A stretch of DNA of 64,000 nt from Acidobacteriota bacterium (GTDB lineage Bacteria; Acidobacteriota; Vicinamibacteria; Vicinamibacterales; SCN-69-37), in NCBI GenBank assembly GCA_020853395.1, contig JADYYY010000002.1, positions 270,609 to 334,608 on the forward strand. Reading direction: 5' to 3'. The notes below the pieces were generated by a model. It worked only from the letters and a program-made list of their open reading frames with translations. It was not told where the DNA came from and ran no database searches. Numbering within the stretch: position 1 is the stretch's first letter; each line of letters begins with the position of its first letter. The position numbers and the translations under genes are program-made. Below, piece by piece: positions 62,032 through 64,000 of the stretch.

Positions 62032-63222
62032 GTGCCTACGTTCTTCTCCCACCTGGAGTGCTCGGTACCGTGCGGTGCCGGCCCCTTCGATCCGCGGCAG
62101 CGCCACCAGACGTGCACGTGCGGCGCGCCGCTGCTCGCGCGCTACGACCTGACGGCCGCGCGGCGATGGCCGAAGTCGTCGCTCGCCGGCCGCGATACCT
62201 CGCTCTGGCGCTACCAGGAGATCCTGCCGCTCTTCGAGAGCGACAACGGCGTCGATCCGCCGGTGTCGCTCGGCGAGGGGTGGACGCCCCTCCTGCGCAC
62301 ACGGCGGCTCGGCAAGGCGCTCGGGCTCGACCGGCTGTACGTGAAGGACGAATCCGCGAATCCCACCGGCACCGTCCGCGCGCGCGGCATGGCGACCGCC
62401 GCGACGCGCGCGCTGCACCTCGGCGCCCGCGTGCTCACGATGGCGACGGCCGGCAGCGGCGCGCCGGCCATGGCCGCGTACGCCTCGCGAGGCGGCCTCG
62501 ATGCCCGCGTCTTCATGCCGCGTGATGCGCGCCGGCCGTTCGTCAAGGAGTGCGAGCTGGCGGGCGCGGTCGTGACGCTCGTGGACGGCCCAGCGACGAG
62601 CGCCGTGGCGCATGCATCCGATCGCGTGGCGACGTCGGGCTGGTATCACGTGACCGCGTTTCACGAGCCGTATCGGCTCGAAGGCGAGAAGACCCTTGGT
62701 TACGAGCTGGCCGAGCAGTGCGGCTGGCAACTCCCCGACTGGATCGGCTGCCCGGTCGGAGAAGGCACGGCCGTCGTGGGCCTCTGGAAGGCGTTTGCCG
62801 AGATGGCGGCGCTCGGCTGGATCGATCCGGTCCGCCGGCCGCGCCTCGTCTGCGTGCAGGCGGCTGGCTGCGCGCCGCTCGTCCGCGCCTTCGGCGCCGG
62901 CGCCGAGAAAGCGGTGGCGTGGGACCGGCCGCAGACGATCGCGGACGATCTGCGGATTCCCGACACGTCGGGAGACGCGCTGGCGCTCCGCGCAATCCGC
63001 GAGAGCGGCGGCGTCGCCACGGCGGTCGGCGACGCCGAGATGATCGCCGGCGTGAAAGAGTGCGGTCAGACGGAAGGGCTGAGCGCGTCGCCCGGCACGG
63101 GCGCCGTCGTGCACGCCCTGCGCGTGCTGGCCAGCGAAGGCCAGATCAAACCGCAGGAAATCGTCGTCGTCCTCAACACCGGCAGCGCCACGCGGTACTT
63201 GGATGTGCTCGCGGGCAGTTGA
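62032..63222 (+). CDS. Threonine synthase-like protein lacking the PLP lysine
   Basis: 396 aa. An N-terminal Cys cluster (C10, C14, C28, C30) resembles the zinc-ribbon of class-II threonine synthases, followed by the fold-type II PLP fold: 'VSLGEGWTPLLRTRRLGKAL', 'YVKDESANPTGTVRARGMAT', 'FMPRDARRPFVKECELAG' and 'WIDPVRRPRLVCVQAAGCAP'. Family members have NPTGSFKARG with the Schiff-base Lys; here R116 replaces it. The phosphate loop GGGTG is GEGTA (243-247) and SAGN is TAGS (139-142). This is a probable pseudoenzyme. The GTG at 62032, 1 bp after frr, is used. It is the last gene of the rplM-frr run. Confidence 0.85.
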   Translation: MPTFFSHLECSVPCGAGPFDPRQRHQTCTCGAPLLARYDLTAARRWPKSSLAGRDTSLWRYQEILPLFESDNGVDPPVSLGEGWTPLLRTRRLGKALGLDRLYVKDESANPTGTVRARGMATAATRALHLGARVLTMATAGSGAPAMAAYASRGGLDARVFMPRDARRPFVKECELAGAVVTLVDGPATSAVAHASDRVATSGWYHVTAFHEPYRLEGEKTLGYELAEQCGWQLPDWIGCPVGEGTAVVGLWKAFAEMAALGWIDPVRRPRLVCVQAAGCAPLVRAFGAGAEKAVAWDRPQTIADDLRIPDTSGDALALRAIRESGGVATAVGDAEMIAGVKECGQTEGLSASPGTGAVVHALRVLASEGQIKPQEIVVVLNTGSATRYLDVLAGS

Positions 63223-63251
63223 CGACCTCACGTGTTAGACTGTGAGGTCGT
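63222..63251 (+). terminator. Hairpin after the threonine synthase-like gene
   Basis: A perfect 10-bp inverted repeat (63222-63231 with 63242-63251) around a 10-nt loop starts at the last base of the stop codon and ends 48 nt before tRNA-Ala. It lacks a T-tract. It may be the 3' end of the ribosomal/pyrH-frr transcription unit. Confidence 0.4.
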
Positions 63252-63299
63252 TGCCTGCCGTGCGGACGCCATCGTACGCACGGCGGACACGCCACGAGT

Positions 63300-63375
<76 letters not shown>

Positions 63376-63416
63376 AATAGACTTTCACAGAATCAGCGTG
63401 TTCGAGGGTATAGCCG

Positions 63417-63442
63417 AGAAGCTGGTCGAGGTACCAGCTTCT
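63417..63442 (+). terminator. Hairpin downstream of tRNA-Ala
   Basis: A perfect 10-bp inverted repeat (63417-63426 with 63433-63442) and a 6-nt loop lie 41 nt after the tRNA 3' end. No strong T-tract follows, so the role is uncertain; it could terminate the tRNA transcript before the mntA gene. Confidence 0.4.
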
Positions 63443-63517
63443 GTCGGGGGCGCCTTGGGGTGCGGGTGCCGAGGTCAGCGGGCGTCGCTTCACGCTCGGG
63501 TCGGTCGAGGGCGTATC

Positions 63518-63829
63518 ATGGCCATCGTGAGCCCTCATCTGGTCATCGACCGCGGCGCGGTGACGGCGTTCTGCCAGCGGCACCGTATCGCGCGACTGGC
63601 GCTCTTCGGCTCGGCACTCCGCGACGACTTCGGCCTACATAGCGACGTCGATGTGCTGGTGGAGTTCCAGCCAGGTCATGTTCCTGGACTCAACTTCGTC
63701 AGTATGGAGCGCGAGCTGTCTGCGTTGTTCCAGGGGCGCCGGGTGGACCTCGTCACGCCAAAGTTTCTGAACCAGCGGATCAGAGAACAAGTGCTGCGGG
63801 AGGCCGAAACGCTGTATGTCGCCGCGTGA
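63518..63829 (+). CDS. mntA: MntA-type minimal nucleotidyltransferase (antitoxin)
   Basis: 103 aa. It has the nucleotidyltransferase motif GSx10DxD: 'LFGSALRDDFGLHSDVDVLV' with a further 'VDLVTPKFLNQRIREQVL'. In MntA-HepT systems this enzyme adds AMP groups to a Tyr of the HepT toxin and neutralises it. The ATG at 63518 lies at the correct distance before the motif; no strong ribosome site is seen. The gene overlaps the next ATG by 14 nt. Confidence 0.9.
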   Translation: MAIVSPHLVIDRGAVTAFCQRHRIARLALFGSALRDDFGLHSDVDVLVEFQPGHVPGLNFVSMERELSALFQGRRVDLVTPKFLNQRIREQVLREAETLYVAA

Positions 63830-64000
63830 TCTCGTCTACGTCGGGCACATGCTCGACATGGCGAGGAAGGCGGTGGCCAAGGTCAAGAATCTTCCCCGCG
63901 AGACCTACGACACCGATGAGAACCTGCGCCTCGCCCTCATTCATCTCGTTCAGGTGATCGGCGAAGCGGCCCGCCAAGTGTCACGCGAGTTCGCAGCGGC
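63816..64000 (+). CDS. hepT: HepT-like HEPN-domain toxin (DUF86), 3' truncated by window edge
   Basis: The first 61 codons from ATG 63816 read 'MSPRDLVYVGHMLDMARKAV', 'AKVKNLPRETYDTDENLRLA' and 'LIHLVQVIGEAARQVSREFA', the N-terminal helices of DUF86 HEPN ribonucleases. The catalytic Rx4-6H motif would lie beyond the window. The overlap with mntA is the standard arrangement of the pair. Confidence 0.85.
   Translation, partial: MSPRDLVYVGHMLDMARKAVAKVKNLPRETYDTDENLRLALIHLVQVIGEAARQVSREFAA

Overview
The window is GC-rich, densely coding DNA from a Gram-negative bacterium. It carries a TonB-dependent receptor, a complete set of Kdo (LPS inner core) genes, a type IV pilus secretin operon and several outer-membrane barrel candidates. 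A VWFA protein of the acidobacterial type, a PEP-CTERM protein, the tail of a MacB/ADOP-like permease and a ferredoxin-dependent 2-oxoacid oxidoreductase beside sucCD-mdh-icd point to Acidobacteriota, perhaps the Vicinamibacteria. That placement is an inference from gene content; no 16S gene is present.

Layout. 1-1.8 kb: end of a TonB receptor and a metallophosphatase. 1.9-6.6 kb: a complete branched-chain amino-acid-type ABC importer (livFGMH plus binding protein, minus strand). 6.6-11 kb: a divergent transketolase-like enzyme facing away from an L-lactate permease. 11-19.2 kb: mostly envelope and small genes, including a TPR lipoprotein with a possible ATA start, a VWFA protein, an M23 peptidase, LysM and DUF937 proteins, two small proteins of 49 and 52 aa, and an orphan terminator that may end a small RNA. 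19.2-21.2 kb: a decayed island beside tRNA-fMet with frameshifted higBA, a frameshifted serine-recombinase tail and a permease remnant. 21.2-29.3 kb: secreted and surface genes, including a PEP-CTERM VWA protein, a GT-C type membrane glycosyltransferase and a 1501-aa beta-propeller protein with four copies of an unrecognised 'DWxxWPG' module.

29.4-38.3 kb (minus strand): dcd, a DUF2905 protein, ndk, then a TCA block korBA, sucDC, mdh, icd. 38.5-45.4 kb (plus strand): kdsB-pyrG-kdsA-kdsD-kdsC-lapB-coaE, an LPS-precursor operon in which pyrG supplies CTP for CMP-Kdo. 45.5-57.9 kb (minus strand): one tightly packed run pilM-N-O-P-Q, two exported proteins, a TPR protein, a Xaa-Pro peptidase, accB-accC, thiE and folD. 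58.1-63.2 kb (plus strand): rplM-rpsI-rpsB-tsf-pyrH-frr followed by a threonine-synthase homologue lacking the PLP lysine. The window ends with tRNA-Ala(CGC) and the start of an MntA-HepT toxin-antitoxin pair.

The items most worth a second look are the threonine-synthase-like probable pseudoenzyme, the decayed island at tRNA-fMet, the four-copy module of the giant secreted protein, the possible ATA start, the orphan terminator, and small genes that ordinary gene calling would miss.
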